NCBI GenBank assembly: GCA_039881145.1
Contig: JAYKKI010000064.1
Location: 2,445,001-2,509,000, forward strand
Length of the DNA: 64,000 nucleotides
Direction: 5' to 3'
From: Druceiella hillmani
Taxonomy: Eukaryota; Arthropoda; Insecta; Lepidoptera; Hepialidae
Positions 1-12,069 of this stretch are shown piece by piece. The position numbers and the translations under genes were made by a program. Position 1 is the first letter of the stretch. Every line of letters starts with the position of its first letter. The notes under the pieces were generated by a model. The model was not told the DNA's origin, made no database searches, and saw nothing but the letters and a program-made list of their open reading frames with translations.

Positions 1-1880
1 TTAAAATAATGTATAGCAAGCCATCTAGGTATTTACATTAACATCACTGGTAACATTCATATTTTTGAGGTCAAGGCAGTTGAACTTGAAGTTAGAGATG
101 AACCAGTTCTTAATGTAATTTAACAATCTTAACAATGTAGGGACTAGTAAATTAATTACCCTGAAAAATTACTATTTCTTTTATACACATGTAACTCTTT
201 TGATCATCGTAAGTATTAAAACTAATAACTTATTGTGACGTGATGTTCATCATTAAATTTATTTTTTCATTTAGAAAAAGTATCATCATGATTACTCATC
301 TATACAAGAAGAAAGCACAATATCACTTCTTGCATAAAGAAAAAATTCAATAGACACACTGTGTAAAACAATACTGATACAACAATGTCTTTTATGAGAT
401 TACTAAAATGTAATAAAATGTCTGTGACAGTATATAAATATCTATGATACTTAATCTATGATACCTGTTTATAATGCAGAATATATTGTAAGTTTTACTG
501 TATAATTTAAGAAAATATATATTTCGTATTGTTTTAGTAATGTTTTAGGCCACATAAATATCCTCTTAGGTAACGTCAGGTATGAGAATGATGCAACCAT
601 AGAAAGAATTCAACATTGAGAAGTTATAATAAATTAAATATTCAGTGTATGAAATAACGCAGTGAACTTTATATATTTATTTATTTATTGAAAAACATAT
701 TAAACCTAACTTAGAGATTTATCCAAAGCACATAAACAGATGAGACAGAAATACACAGAAATTCAAATAAACATCACTCAATTCAATTAGTGATTATCTT
801 AATAGTATAATTTTAAAGAGTGGCAATAATATGATAGTGCCAGAGGTGAAAACGGCCACCTTCCCCTAGATTTGAGCAATATCTGCTGTTGATTAGAGAT
901 ATTTAATACATGAGTGAGAGATATAAAAGATATAGCTCACTAGCTATGATCGTATCTACCACTCACTCACATGAAACAAAACATAACAGTATATCCAAGT
1001 ATATTGAAAGATTCTCTTTAGAGAGCAGGCCGTACATGTCTTCCAATACATTTGAGTATATCACTAATTCGAGAACGATCTGCGTCTTTTTTATTTCACG
1101 AAATCAATAATTCACTTATTTATTACGCTGTGAAAATAAATAGATAAATGAGTATATGTTTTGACTATATGCGAAAGAGAAAGAACGATCAGACTGTTTG
1201 GTCAAATATTTGCGTAAACAAACACTTTTTTTGTTTTATTTTAAAATTTAATTACTTTCTATTTGACTCCATCAATTTGAATTTTACATTGTTGATTATA
1301 ATAAATTCTTTTGATTTTTAGCAATATTTTTATTTATTAAATAACATAGTTGGATTAGTTAGACATAGAGTAAAGTTATAAAGTGAATATTTTGTGAGAA
1401 ATAAATTGGTTCAAATAGACTATAAACAGTTTTTATGCCTGTAAACTTGTACTTGTATCAATTTGAATTTTATCGTGGGTTTTTCCAGATTATTTTGGTT
1501 TTATTAGTTAGTTTCTTTTTTATTCATTAATATAATGTGATTGTTTTAGTTAGACTTATAATAAACTTCTATAGTAAATGTTACTCCATATAATAAGTTG
1601 ATGTAAACGGATGTCAAACATTGGTTTATAAGAGACTGCATACTTACTGTAATAAAAATAGTTACATAAATCTTGGAAACAGGATTTTGTTTGTTCCTAG
1701 TAATTGTAACTTGGAAAGATACATAAAATCGAAACTTCCCACTTCGTCCATTGTTGCTGGCAGGCAGTAACATCCAAGTGAGAGCAAGAAGAGACCATGC
1801 CTACAGCTGCATCACCAACTTTACTCCTAGAGACATGTATCTAAATTTGTCTATTTGTTCTGAATAGCTTTCAATACAAG
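1..1880. other. AT-rich non-coding DNA
   Basis: No reading frame longer than about 75 codons and no recognisable protein motif on either strand. The composition is uniformly AT-rich. The short open frames (for example 910-1110 on the plus strand and 1546-1773 on the minus strand) match nothing I know. I see no array, TIR pair or RNA gene here. Confidence 0.6.
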
Positions 1881-1884
1881 ATTT

Positions 1885-3369
1885 TGCACAAAGTACAAAG
1901 CCCATTCTACCTCAACAACCTGAAAAATTAGACAAGCAACTGATGCTTATGATAGCTAATGAATATCGTCCTTTCTCTATTATAGAGCACTGGGAGTTTC
2001 AGAACTTTGCCGCAATATTATGTCCAGGACACTCTCTACATACAAGGAAGACACTTCAGATACAATATTAACAAATATATCCATGAACACTTTAGAGAAG
2101 TTCAGAAAAAATTAAAATTGCAAGTGCGCCATGTTTCACAACAGTCAGAAGGACATCTTCTATTACTACTTTCGATAAAGAGGCTATATTGGAATAAAGT
2201 TTGACTGTATCAAATATACATAAAATAATGCTTAATAATGCAAACTTTAAAAAAAATACTATCACAGAGTGGAATATAAGTAAGAAAATAACAGCGATTA
2301 TGAGTGACAATTTAGTGAATATTTTGGCTGCAATAATATAGGGCAACTGTATTTAAACATAATTGATACATATATTTGCAACCACAGCTAAAGTAAAGTT
2401 TGAAAAAATTATGTGAAATTCAAAAACAGCTAAATCTACCGGAGCTCAAACTGAAACAGGACCACCGTATATTGTCATTGAAACACACAATTATAGCTTC
2501 TATCACTCTGATACGGAATGACCTCTCGCTAGATTGCAGTGATTGGTCGTTAATCAAATCTGCTGTGCCAATTCTCAAATTGTTTTATGACCGTACAAAA
2601 AACTGTGTATAGAACAAAACGTGTCCATATCTAAAATTATTCCACTTAATCGAATAATGTCAAATACGTCTAATTCCATTTACACATGAACTTACAGAAA
2701 TCTGAAATTTACTATAAACGTTAAATAGAGAGCTTCATCATAGTTTTGGTAACCAAAAGTTAAGTCATTATATATGACACTATTTGGCTTGCACTTCAAA
2801 AACAAAGATTTTGAAAACCAAACAAATTTTGATAAGATGTTGAGCAGTCCGAAGTTTAAAATTGGAAATATATTGCAAGCTTTACTATCGTCATCATATG
2901 CAGTTTCAGCACAGCAAACTTTTCCAACACCATTATCTGCAGGAGCACTTTTTCAATATATTTCGTCGGTTTGGGGTGACTTTGATGGAGAGATAACAAA
3001 GCAAATGCAAGAAAATTCCACGGCTGCTGGAATTGTAGAATTCAAGCGATATTTTTAGTAAGAACTAACAACTTGGTGGCTTAAGCAGAGACACATCTAT
3101 TCGTATATGTTCCCACATATGATGAAGCGAGTCAATCTTGAAGCTACATCAGTTCCGTTGTGAAAGAATCTTTTCTAAGGCTACACTATAAACGAGGGAA
3201 GAAAGACACTAAGATAACGCAATAAATGCACTTCCGATTAATTCTGATAAATCTGAAAAACTTTCAATCATTGCACATAGCCGCTGATTTTATATACCAA
3301 CCCATTTGATATATTTAATTACCACCAAAAAGATTTATTATTTAATTTCAATTTAGGTTGACAGCCCTA
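1885..3369 (+). pseudogene. Decayed hAT (ZBED-type) transposase
   Basis: Remnant of a hAT-superfamily cut-and-paste transposase. Plus-strand frames give hAT blocks in the correct order. At 1922-2070 there is a stretch containing KLDKQLMLMIANEYRPFSII, the typical 'PFS-(I/V)-(V/I)-E' block that precedes the catalytic domain. At 2270-2338 WNISKKITAI...DNLVNILAAI matches the segment around the second catalytic Asp (DNAANI in intact members). At 2403-2610 the 'KQLNLPELKLKQD' region follows, and at 2774-3056 comes the C-terminal part before the dimerisation domain. The TSVPSERIFSKA-like block near 3145-3180 is split between frames. Several stops and frameshifts separate the blocks, so no intact protein is possible. 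The sequence TTGACAGCCCTA near 3356-3368 resembles a hAT terminal repeat and may be the right end. I did not find a matching left end. Confidence 0.8.
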
Positions 3370-3946
3370 AGCCTGCGATGTATAAAGAAATATTAAGTGG
3401 ATCCACTTGTAGGATTTATTTTTATTGCATAATGTTCAGTCATTCCTTTCTATTGTCATGATATATTGCCATTAATCAACATCTGTGTAATGAATAACTT
3501 TGTTAATAACCTGAGTATTGAGATAATGATAGAAATGAGTGATATATATCTCTCGAATTGATATATAAGTGATATGTATCATTCTTTTCTTTTCACTGAT
3601 AGATTTTGTGCACCTCTACTTTTAAAGATAGTTGTAAAATTGTTGATCTGGATATAGTGGTTATTTCTATAATATGGATACAGGGTCACAGGATGTCATT
3701 AATGCGATAAAGGAAAGCGTGGCAGCGTACATGTGGCCTATTGGCTTTATACATATCACCGAATTATATTTAGGTCTAAATAAAAAATGTGCTATGGAAA
3801 AATGTGAACCTTATATTTTTCTGTAAAATATTAATACAATATTAGTTCAAGTGTTTGTTATATCTTCAATGTTTTCTTTGCGGGGAAGCACATAGGAAAA
3901 TATATTTTTGTATGTAAATAAATAAACAAAGAAGCAAACACAAGTT
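3370..3946. other. Non-coding gap between hAT relic and MBF2-like gene
   Basis: AT-rich sequence without a convincing reading frame. Part of it should be the 3' flank of the minus-strand gene that ends at 4013. Confidence 0.5.
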
Positions 3947-3952
3947 TTTATT
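3947..3952 (-). promoter_or_regulatory. Candidate poly(A) signal (AATAAA) of the 4013-4366 gene
   Basis: TTTATT on the plus strand, i.e. AATAAA on the minus strand, lies about 60 bases beyond the stop codon of the MBF2-like reading frame. That is a normal distance for an insect 3' end. AATAAA is common in AT-rich DNA, so this is only supportive. Confidence 0.4.
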
Positions 3953-4012
3953 GTTTTCTGAAGCAAAAGAAATTTCATTAACATGTATTAAATAGTATTT
4001 TAATATGAAAGG

Positions 4013-4366
4013 CTACTGGATATTTCCAGACCAACCAAAAACTTTCACATCAAAACTTATAGGGTCCATTGAGAACAACATTCTTCTAGTCGGAGGGAGA
4101 GGATGCACACTAAAGTACCCTGATTTATTGTATGAAAGATCAATGGCTCGCACGTGTGTTATGAACACATTTGTGGGTAAGATAATACCCCTCGCTGGAA
4201 ATAAATGCTTGAATGTCCCATTGTAATTTTCTCCGTAATCAAATCGGTACTGGTATAATAGGAAATGTCTTCTTCCCCTGATACCAAAAAAGGTATCATT
4301 ACAAGATGCTTTAAGGATTATATGAGAGCAAGTGATCAATAAAAGTATTAATATTTTAATCAACAT
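4013..4366 (-). CDS. Small secreted protein, MBF2 / salivary secreted peptide-like
   Basis: Complete 117-residue frame from ATG (4366-4364) to TAG (4015-4013). Residues 1-20 form a clear signal peptide (basic start, LILLLI core), so the product should be secreted. The rest fits the small insect family named after MBF2 and often annotated 'probable salivary secreted peptide': an N-terminal G-x-R segment (FFGIRGRR), a long middle stretch, then FITHVRAIDLSYNKSGYF, equivalent to the family's 'IT-x-I-x-A-x-D...G' block, and a C-terminal FDVKVFGW like the closing 'F-x-V-x-I-Y-G'. The usual Gly-Gly-Pro-Gly loop is replaced by PLPPTRR. Family length is normally about 110-125 residues, so this looks full length without an intron. 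Family members are secreted proteins of largely unknown function. A single-exon form could be a retrocopy or a normal intronless gene. The family call is from motif memory and is moderately sure. Confidence 0.5.
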   Translation of the reverse strand: MLIKILILLLITCSHIILKASCNDTFFGIRGRRHFLLYQYRFDYGENYNGTFKHLFPARGIILPTNVFITHVRAIDLSYNKSGYFSVHPLPPTRRMLFSMDPISFDVKVFGWSGNIQ

Positions 4367-4789
4367 GACGGCGTTATTTTAATATCAAACAAAGCAACAT
4401 ATGTTTCATGTATGAATTATTTTTTCAGATTGCGAGCAATTACGCCACAAAAATTTAATTAATGTTTAACGCTACACTCGATAAATAACCAATACAGAAA
4501 TTATATCAGTAAGTTAATCAAATGTGACCAGGAATTTAATTTGAACTCGTTTTAAATTAACTATTTCTAAAATTGAAATTTAATCATTTTTTGTTGAGTT
4601 GAGTTGAAAAAATGTTACAGCTATTTTACTAATCTTTTATAACAACATATTGCAATTGTGCATAATTTAACATCAGACATAGCTATCTATTGGTGTACTT
4701 TATATTTCTGTTAGTTTTGAATAGAAAAATAAAATATTCTGGTTTTTAGATACGTTGCTTAAGTTTGAATAATAGGAATAAAGAAAGTT

Positions 4790-5062
4790 TATAAATGTAG
4801 CGAAAGGAGGAGTCTGCGGTATCGGTCATTTCCAAATTGTACATTCATCCACTAAATGTCAAAAATATTGTTTTTATTTATTGTAATTTACCCCAAATTT
4901 TGCAGGCAGTGGAAACACAATTCAGCCAGAGGGACTGACAACCAAGTCGGTAGAAAATGGTTGGTTACGGAGGGCGGAGGGCCGTGTGTGGTAGTGCACC
5001 TCCAGAAATTTCCACATCCAGCAGTGGATAGTTACAGGATGATGATAATAATGATGAAAGTG
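4790..5062 (+). mobile_element. Possible 3' end of a non-LTR retrotransposon
   Basis: This stretch is richer in GC than its flanks. It contains a short frame (QVGRKWLVTEGGGP...) that resembles the end of insect LINE pol reading frames, where a Trp/Gln-rich tail precedes a short 3' UTR. It finishes in an impure GAT repeat (gatgatgataataatgatga, 5038-5058), the kind of simple-repeat tail some LINE clades carry. The evidence is thin and no catalytic motif is present. Confidence 0.3.
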
Positions 5063-5889
5063 AGTTTCATTAAATACAATTACTTTTGATACAATGCTGG
5101 GTTCTATAGTGGTGTGACCATTTTCCTTTCCAAGACATATATCTTAATATTCAGTATCAAAGTTCAAATTTTTTTGTGTTGAAGAAAGAGGTTGGCTTTG
5201 TTGTCGATACACATGTTGAGTGTGACTACATCTTTAATGAACAAAAATACCTTTACAATATATTATGTCTTTTGGTATTAGAATTTCAATTAATTACTTT
5301 TATTAAAATATATTCGAAAATTGTAACATAATTTCACTTAATTTAATGTGATTTGTGTCTTTGGATCACATAATTTTGTATAGGATGGTGATATGAAAAA
5401 TTGGATATATATCTAAGAGTCGCTGTAGTGATGTGATAAGCAAATGTGAGATCTAGACAAGTTCCACCGAGTGTGGCTGAAGCGCATGCATCAGATATAA
5501 AATTCATACTCAAAACTGAAATGCCATTCATATTTAATGAAATCCTTGTTGGTAGTCACATTTAAATTACAACAACTTTTGAAATTTACTTACACTTCGA
5601 TTATTCTGTCAATAATTCAAAACTATCTTTTTCTTAATGAAATAATGCAAACATGCCTTAAATCAGTGAATGCATTCATTCGTTACAGCACATTGACGAG
5701 AATTAACTATGCATTCTAGTGTCACATAACATGCACAAAGTCATCGTCTCTCATGGACTCCTGCCGATGAAGGCTATGACACTCTGTGAAAGGACATTGC
5801 CCATTAAATAACATTGAACTCAATCTAATTTGACTGTATAAGTACTATGCGAACTATGCCCTTATATATGTATATATTATATACATTTA

Positions 5890-5894
5890 AATAC

Positions 5895-5952
<58 letters not shown>
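5890..5952. repeat. (TA)n microsatellite
   Basis: Nearly uninterrupted TA dinucleotides with a TTTA break in the middle. Confidence 0.95.
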
Positions 5953-6690
5953 GAATTCTTACCCCACAATTGTTGATACCGTCTTTGGACAATATTTCTT
6001 ATAGTTGTAGCATTTAACTCTAGTCTTGAAATACATAATGATATAAACATATAACACATATCACTTATAATTTCCAAGAAATACGGTGATAGATAAGGTA
6101 ATTTTAGTAACTTAAATTTTTAAACATATTAACCTATGGAGTGTAGTGACTGAATATTGTCCAATGAAAACAGGAGCAAGATTAACTAGAAAAACCTGAC
6201 CTATTCCATTATTTCGCAAAAGGATTTAAACAACAAGAAATTCTATATAGATAACATCGAAATTGGATTTAGGAATTTTTTTATCTAAATCATGATGTAT
6301 TATTGTGTGCTCTAAAAAACAATTCGGAGTTTATTTACCCTCAGATTTCAAAAAATTATAAATCTAAGGAGTACCAACAAGTTCAACATTGTGGACACGA
6401 GGGTCAGTAAGTTTAATGTCTAATTTGATTTTTAATAAAATCCATCTAAATATACAACGCATTTCATAACAAGAGTTTAGATGATTATAAAATGTATTCA
6501 AAATGTGTTAGAATTCTGAATAGTTTTGCGATTAAGATTCAAGTTGGACAAGTAATTTTTGGAAAGGAAAACATGCAATTATATGCTCCATAAAAAGACA
6601 TAATCCATAAAATATTTGGCTAGGTCTTTATAGATATTGTAGCGTACCTTGTTTAATAATTTAATTTGTCACAAAAATTTATTTACCAAA

Positions 6691-6736
6691 ATTTGATTTT
6701 TTCTTAAAGGGCTATCCCTTTAAGAAAAAATCAAAT
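6691..6736. repeat. Perfect 21-bp inverted repeat with 4-nt loop
   Basis: Left arm 6691-6711 (ATTTGATTTTTTCTTAAAGG plus G) and right arm 6716-6736 are exact reverse complements around the loop CTAT. The structure is isolated, with no reading frame around it. It could be a tiny fold-back repeat or a template-switch product. Confidence 0.9.
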
Positions 6737-9700
6737 AAATAATAGGGATGTAATACCAGGAAAACTGCAAAAAATAATTAGGTTTTATAAAAGTTTAAGA
6801 ATGAAAAAATTCTCAAAACTTACCAAAAAAATTCAATGCAAAAGATTAATATTATAATGTAGAAAGAAAAAAATGTATAAGCATTTTTCTTCTATATATT
6901 AGAAGAAAAATTCTTGGTTTAACCCACTGAGTGTGGTGCTATGGGTTAATGTTATTAGAAAGATCACACTTAATTTACAAAACATTTACCTCAATAGTAG
7001 GATGAAAACTTTTATCTGTGTTGCGGCATTACATTGTATCTTATTATTATTCTTAACACATAAAGTTTGCTGGTGAATTAATTTAGGTCAATTATTATGA
7101 TCAGAAGATTCATGAAAAATTATACAAATAAAAGAAACGCATTGTAATTTACTCTTTTATCAACATCAACTCCAGAGGAATAAGTAACTCAACTACATTC
7201 ATGTTGAACATTTTGGATAAACGTTAATTTTTTTCCTACAAGTTGATTTTTCACCTGACGAATTGAGAGAGTAAAATAAAATATTTTAATTATCAATCGA
7301 TATACAATCTTTTAATCTTTTTCGGCATCCTTCTCATCCGGCCATTTCTGCACTTTGTTGTTTTAGTTTCATTCCTTTCTTCCCTCAAGTCATGTGATTT
7401 GTTAAATTTTTTACTGACCTTATTATACTTCGTTACTGGCAGCAGATTGAATTTAAGTAAGATTTAAAATAAATTTACCGGATATCCTGCTGATGTCACC
7501 ATGTGATGACATCTACTTAGCTGTTTTTCCATATTAAAAAAGTAATTTTTTCATGGTTTTCTTCTTTAATTAAAAAAACTCTTTGAAAAACATATTTTTG
7601 ACAAATAGAAAGACCATTAATTTAATAAAAAAGTTGATAGCTTTTTAGTTTTTGGGCCGCTTTTATCCTTCCTGTACTCACGAATTTGTTATTGAATTCA
7701 TTGCACCTAGAGTAGTTGCCTGTTTCAAACATAAAAAAAATTCATGTAGCTATGGTTATTAAATTTAGTAAACCAAAAAAGCTTATAATAATTAACCAAG
7801 ATATAGTATTTGAAAGACTATATTGTGGTAAGATGACTATATTGTTGAAAAAAATATAACAAAACTGGAAAAGGAAGTCTTCCTGCATGTGACTTATTTT
7901 TGAAAAATTTCTTAAGTTTCGGTGCTTTAAATGATATTATATCTTGATAGATTATTTTGAAATTTTTTTGTCTCTGACGGTACATCTTTATATTCCGCAA
8001 TAATTCTTTAGACTCTTTTTAAAGAAAGTAAGGAAACTTACTCTACTTACTCTATTTTAAATAAAATAAGAAAACGTTAAAATTACTTCAAATCAAGTCA
8101 TAGTTTATGTAAAAATTGTGAATCAATAGGGGTTTTTGAAATAAAATATATAACCTACATCAGGTCTATATTAATTGTGCAGCTTATACTGAATAATACA
8201 AATTGTTTTATAATCATACTTAAGTCCAGTTTAATAGCAGACTGAATTTCATAGGCAGGCAAGGCACAGGAAAAAGCTGCAGCCGGTAAGTATAGAATTT
8301 TTTTATTGTATAATTTCTTACTTATTTACATATCAATGTGAATAATTGTAATACAGTTTGACTGAATATAATCATTAACAACATTTTTAATGTTGTGTTT
8401 TTCAATTGAGGAACAATATCGGCATTGTCAATTCAGAAAAGTACCTGCTGGCAATTAAATTCCTTTTGGATTGTTTATGACATGCGCTGGTGAGAATTAA
8501 TGTCTAGTATTTGGAAGAGTATTATCAGCTTAAGTTTGCAAAGTTAACGAGTAAGTTTAAGAAAAAATAAACTGTAGCTGGATGGATATTCGACGTGAAT
8601 TAACTTTTTAGAAATTGTTTATGAATAATTGCACAGTTCCATGTCTTGCAATAAAGTAAATGATAGCCATGTTCCAATTTTATATATAATCGGATGGTTT
8701 ATAAATTAATTTATTGTTGCCTACTGTAAAGTTTCTATGAAGTCTGCTATGCCCTAGTACATACTAAATTCCATTAAATATTTTGAAAATTTTTGATTAA
8801 AGAGTTAGGATATATTGCATTATGTTTCGGAAGCTAATATATCACAATGAAAACACCCTGTCAACAAATGGTTCATCACCAAGTTCGAAAGATGGGGAGG
8901 CACTCCAAAAAAAATTATATTTATTTTTTTCTATGTAGGTATTCACGTAATTCAAGTATTTCCTTCAATAAAAGTTCCTTACAATCTATTAAAACAGTCA
9001 GACAATAAAATTATAAGGTGGGACCCTTATAATCTTATAATTATAACATCTTGGCCATTTAGCCATGCATACTACAAAGTATCTTAGTCTACTTACATGG
9101 TGAAGTTCCTTTGTGAGATTAAATCGTCATTGTGATATTTCGGCAACACTTTTAAAAAAATTAAGTATACTGCATTTTTATTACATTACATTTTGCATGT
9201 AAGTTATCCAAAAATCTCCTTTAATTTGTCACTTTGATTGGAGAAGAAAAATATATAAAATGTAGAAAAATAAAAATAAAATTCAGCACCATTTTCTAGT
9301 AGGTACTCATCAATATACACAAGATAATCTAAATAATATATAGTTTGGTACACTTTCGATAAGATCCAATACCTAGGCAATTTTTGAGAATGAAATATTA
9401 AATAATTGTCAAGATTTTCTTTAATGTATTCATTAAAACATAGAATCGATATAACGTTTGTCAAAATGACATTTTATTAAAATAAAACAACGTTTTGTGG
9501 ACATGCCATTACTATTCTGTGTGCGTATGGTGGAATAAAATTCATTTTTTCTTCTTTCAAATTGTGAGAGCAAATCTTTTTTACTTTTGATAGGGTACCT
9601 AACAATACAATATGCCAAAAAAATTAATTTTAAATAATTGATTATTAAGATTTTTGTTAATGAATGCAATAAAATGTCGAATGAATTGTAACTGTTCTCA

Positions 9701-10246
9701 AACTGATATTTATTAAATTAAAATGACGTTTATGGGGACGCCATATCCTGCAACAAGTTTTGAAACTAAATTTTTTGACAATAATCATAGTATTTTTAGT
9801 TATTTTTAACAACACATCATTTTTGTGCTTTCTTATTCTTTGAACTGCCACTTTTTCAATTTATGAAATTAAACTACATTTTGATCGATGTTATATATCA
9901 ACTTTCATTCTGATCAAATAAAGAATGTGGCTTTCGGAGCATCTACAAATTTTGTTATAATGTACGTAAGAACTGTTTAGAGAGATCATTTGTCGTCTCG
10001 GTCAATGGAAGTATATTCAAGAACTGTATAGAGGGAATGAATTTTTAAAAATACCAGCTTAAAGAATTTTATCGTATAAACATGTCAACAGTTAAACTTA
10101 CAATTTTAAGCAAAAGCGAGGTTCATATAAATTATTATTAGTGTTAGATTTTGATCTATAAAAATTAAATACACAACGCAATATGGCAAATCATCCCATT
10201 ATCCATAAAGTATGAACAGTTTTTCTACTATCACTGTGTTTGCTTT

Positions 10247-10325
10247 CAAATATACATTGTAAACAAAATATACATTGTAAAGTTTAAATATACATTGTAA
10301 AGTTTAAATATACATTGTAAAGTTT
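10247..10325. repeat. 20-bp tandem repeat, about 4 copies
   Basis: The unit AAATATACATTGTAAAGTTT repeats at 10247, 10266, 10286 and 10306. The first copy is slightly divergent (a C for G in the AAAG stretch and a shorter spacing). Confidence 0.92.
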
Positions 10326-10427
10326 TAAATAAACTTTCTATTATGAAGAAAATTATGAAAATTTAATAGAAGGGTTTTATTTGTTTTTGTGTATTTTGTT
10401 TATTTTAGTCTGTATCTTTTTTATTAA

Positions 10428-10466
10428 GTTTCATTTAGTTTACAATATACGTAAACTAAATGAAAT
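10428..10466. repeat. 16-bp inverted repeat
   Basis: GTTTCATTTAGTTTAC (10428-10443) and GTAAACTAAATGAAAT (10451-10466) pair at 15 of 16 positions around a 7-base loop. Confidence 0.85.
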
Positions 10467-10919
10467 GTAAACAAGTCTGAATTATACACATATATTACAT
10501 GCAACTTCTCTAAACTCGGGATCACAACAAAGATTCAAGCTTCACTGGCAATGTTCCAATTCCATGGTGAAACGTTTACAATTTACAGTTCATCTTTTAA
10601 CAGAAAACATATTTCGACACATTGCACAAGACTTAGCCACACCTTGAAATAAAAACAAATTAAACACATACCCATATATGTATGTATATATATATATCAA
10701 TTTAATCAGAAAAATATATGGGTAGAAAAATATAAACTTCCCTTCTTACCAAAACTACTGAACTTGATATTATGGAAAACAGTTGTGTTCCAATTCAATA
10801 TTAATCAATCACCGTCAGCTTACAGTGATCCATATTTAATGGTAAAGGGATTTTGATGCCCACACTTAAGTCTAGTCACGTGAATATGTGACAGTTAACT
10901 ATTGTTCATACCTCGGGAT

Positions 10920-12060
10920 TCTGCAAGGAGAATTACAATGTTGGTATAGAGTGAAGTCCATGGTGGAGCATGTTGTTTATCTTTTGTGTCATAGTTCATT
11001 CCAAGATTAAAAGTAGTCGGTTTAGAATAGATCCCTAGTGGACTCTAATGTTGATTTCAAAGTGACTGTTCCTGGTTTGTTGTGGGCTGATAACACTTGT
11101 CGTTATATCACAGTGAAGATCTTTTATTAGGTCAGTGTATATTTCTTGCACTAACTGCTCTCTAAGCACTTATCACATCACTGGGATCGAAAGCCTTTTT
11201 GAAGTCCACAAAAATGGTCCAAATAGCGATTGATACTATTAAATAAATATCTTCACCGTGTGTATTGTATCATTTATATTATATAGGTAAGATTGCACTA
11301 ATTGAGAGTGATGGAAGTAAGTTTTGCCAATCATTTTCAAGGAACCTTTTCCATGTCCTTAGAGTGTGGGATGTAACATTTATTCCTCTGCAGTTCCTGT
11401 ATTCCCATACAGCCCCCCTTATTTTTATAGAATGGAACTATGGTGCTATTTCTCAACATGTCTTATATATATATATTGTTCAATAAGGATATCACTAAAT
11501 AGATCAGCGAACGATATTACTCCTTCATCACCATTATGTTTTGGCACAAGTATTTCATCTGAGTCCACCGCTTTTTTGTTTTTATCAATAAATCTGCTTT
11601 TTTAACCTCAACAGGGATAATGGCATTAGTGGGTTCCTGTACATGCGGTAGGTGATGAATATTCCTTGTAAGATTTCCTCATTAAGAAGTTGCTAATAGT
11701 ATTCACGCCATCCATCATTGATTTTTTATCAGGCTGTCAGAGTTTATCATTTGAATTTTTAATACATTCGATTTTTTTAATGTCTTTGGTTCGATTATTA
11801 CTTCATTTTGCTCTTATCAAAATCCCCAGTTATGTTTTTTGCGTTTTGTAGATCTTTATGGAATGTATCTTATATGCTGTTATGCTATTCCTACACTAAC
11901 TTAAGCTCTCGTTTTTGCAGTTTTATATCTTTTGAAGAGCCATTTCTTTTTTTGGTTAAAACCTTTGCTTTCTCATTCCACCAGCTTGAGTTTTTCTTTA
12001 TATTTAGTCTCCCTTTTAAAATATCTAATATTTTTCTGCCAATTTCCATTCAGAATGTCT
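10920..12060 (-). pseudogene. Decayed non-LTR retrotransposon pol (reverse transcriptase)
   Basis: Minus-strand frames spell broken blocks of a LINE-type reverse transcriptase in the right order. Around 11980 there is a SSWWNEKAK block from the linker after the endonuclease. Near 11700 'INDGWREYY..LLNEE' corresponds to the segment just before the fingers, and near 11500-11580 'KKAVDSDEI' to 'GKA-x-G-x-D-x-I-P'. Around 11340-11400 a NYRGINVTSHTLR frame matches the 'NYRPI' region, and IFVDFKKAFD at 11183-11216 is the first catalytic Asp block. Further on, FEI...GSIL near 11040-11060 matches '(V/I)-x-QG-x-x-LSP'. Stops and frameshifts occur between almost every block. The YADD-like motif and the 3' end are not recognisable. 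The element was a reverse transcriptase used for target-primed retrotransposition and is now dead. Confidence 0.72.
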
Positions 12061-12069
12061 AAAATTCTT

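Larger units (their letters stand above)
5100..10915. other. AT-rich non-coding DNA with small repeats
   Basis: No convincing gene. The region holds a TA microsatellite, a perfect 21-bp hairpin, a 20-bp tandem repeat and a 16-bp inverted repeat (listed separately). Minus-strand frames of 60-86 codons at 7818-8000 and 9204-9851 consist mostly of Lys, Ile, Asn and Phe codons, as expected from AT-rich DNA, and show no family motif. Confidence 0.55.

Noticed and set aside
9204..9851. Three minus-strand frames that might form a diverged gene
   Set aside because: Composition is Lys/Ile/Phe/Asn-rich as expected from AT-rich DNA, with no shared or known motif.
11265..12062. Plus-strand frames of 73-84 codons
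   Set aside because: They are shadows of the minus-strand reverse transcriptase blocks.
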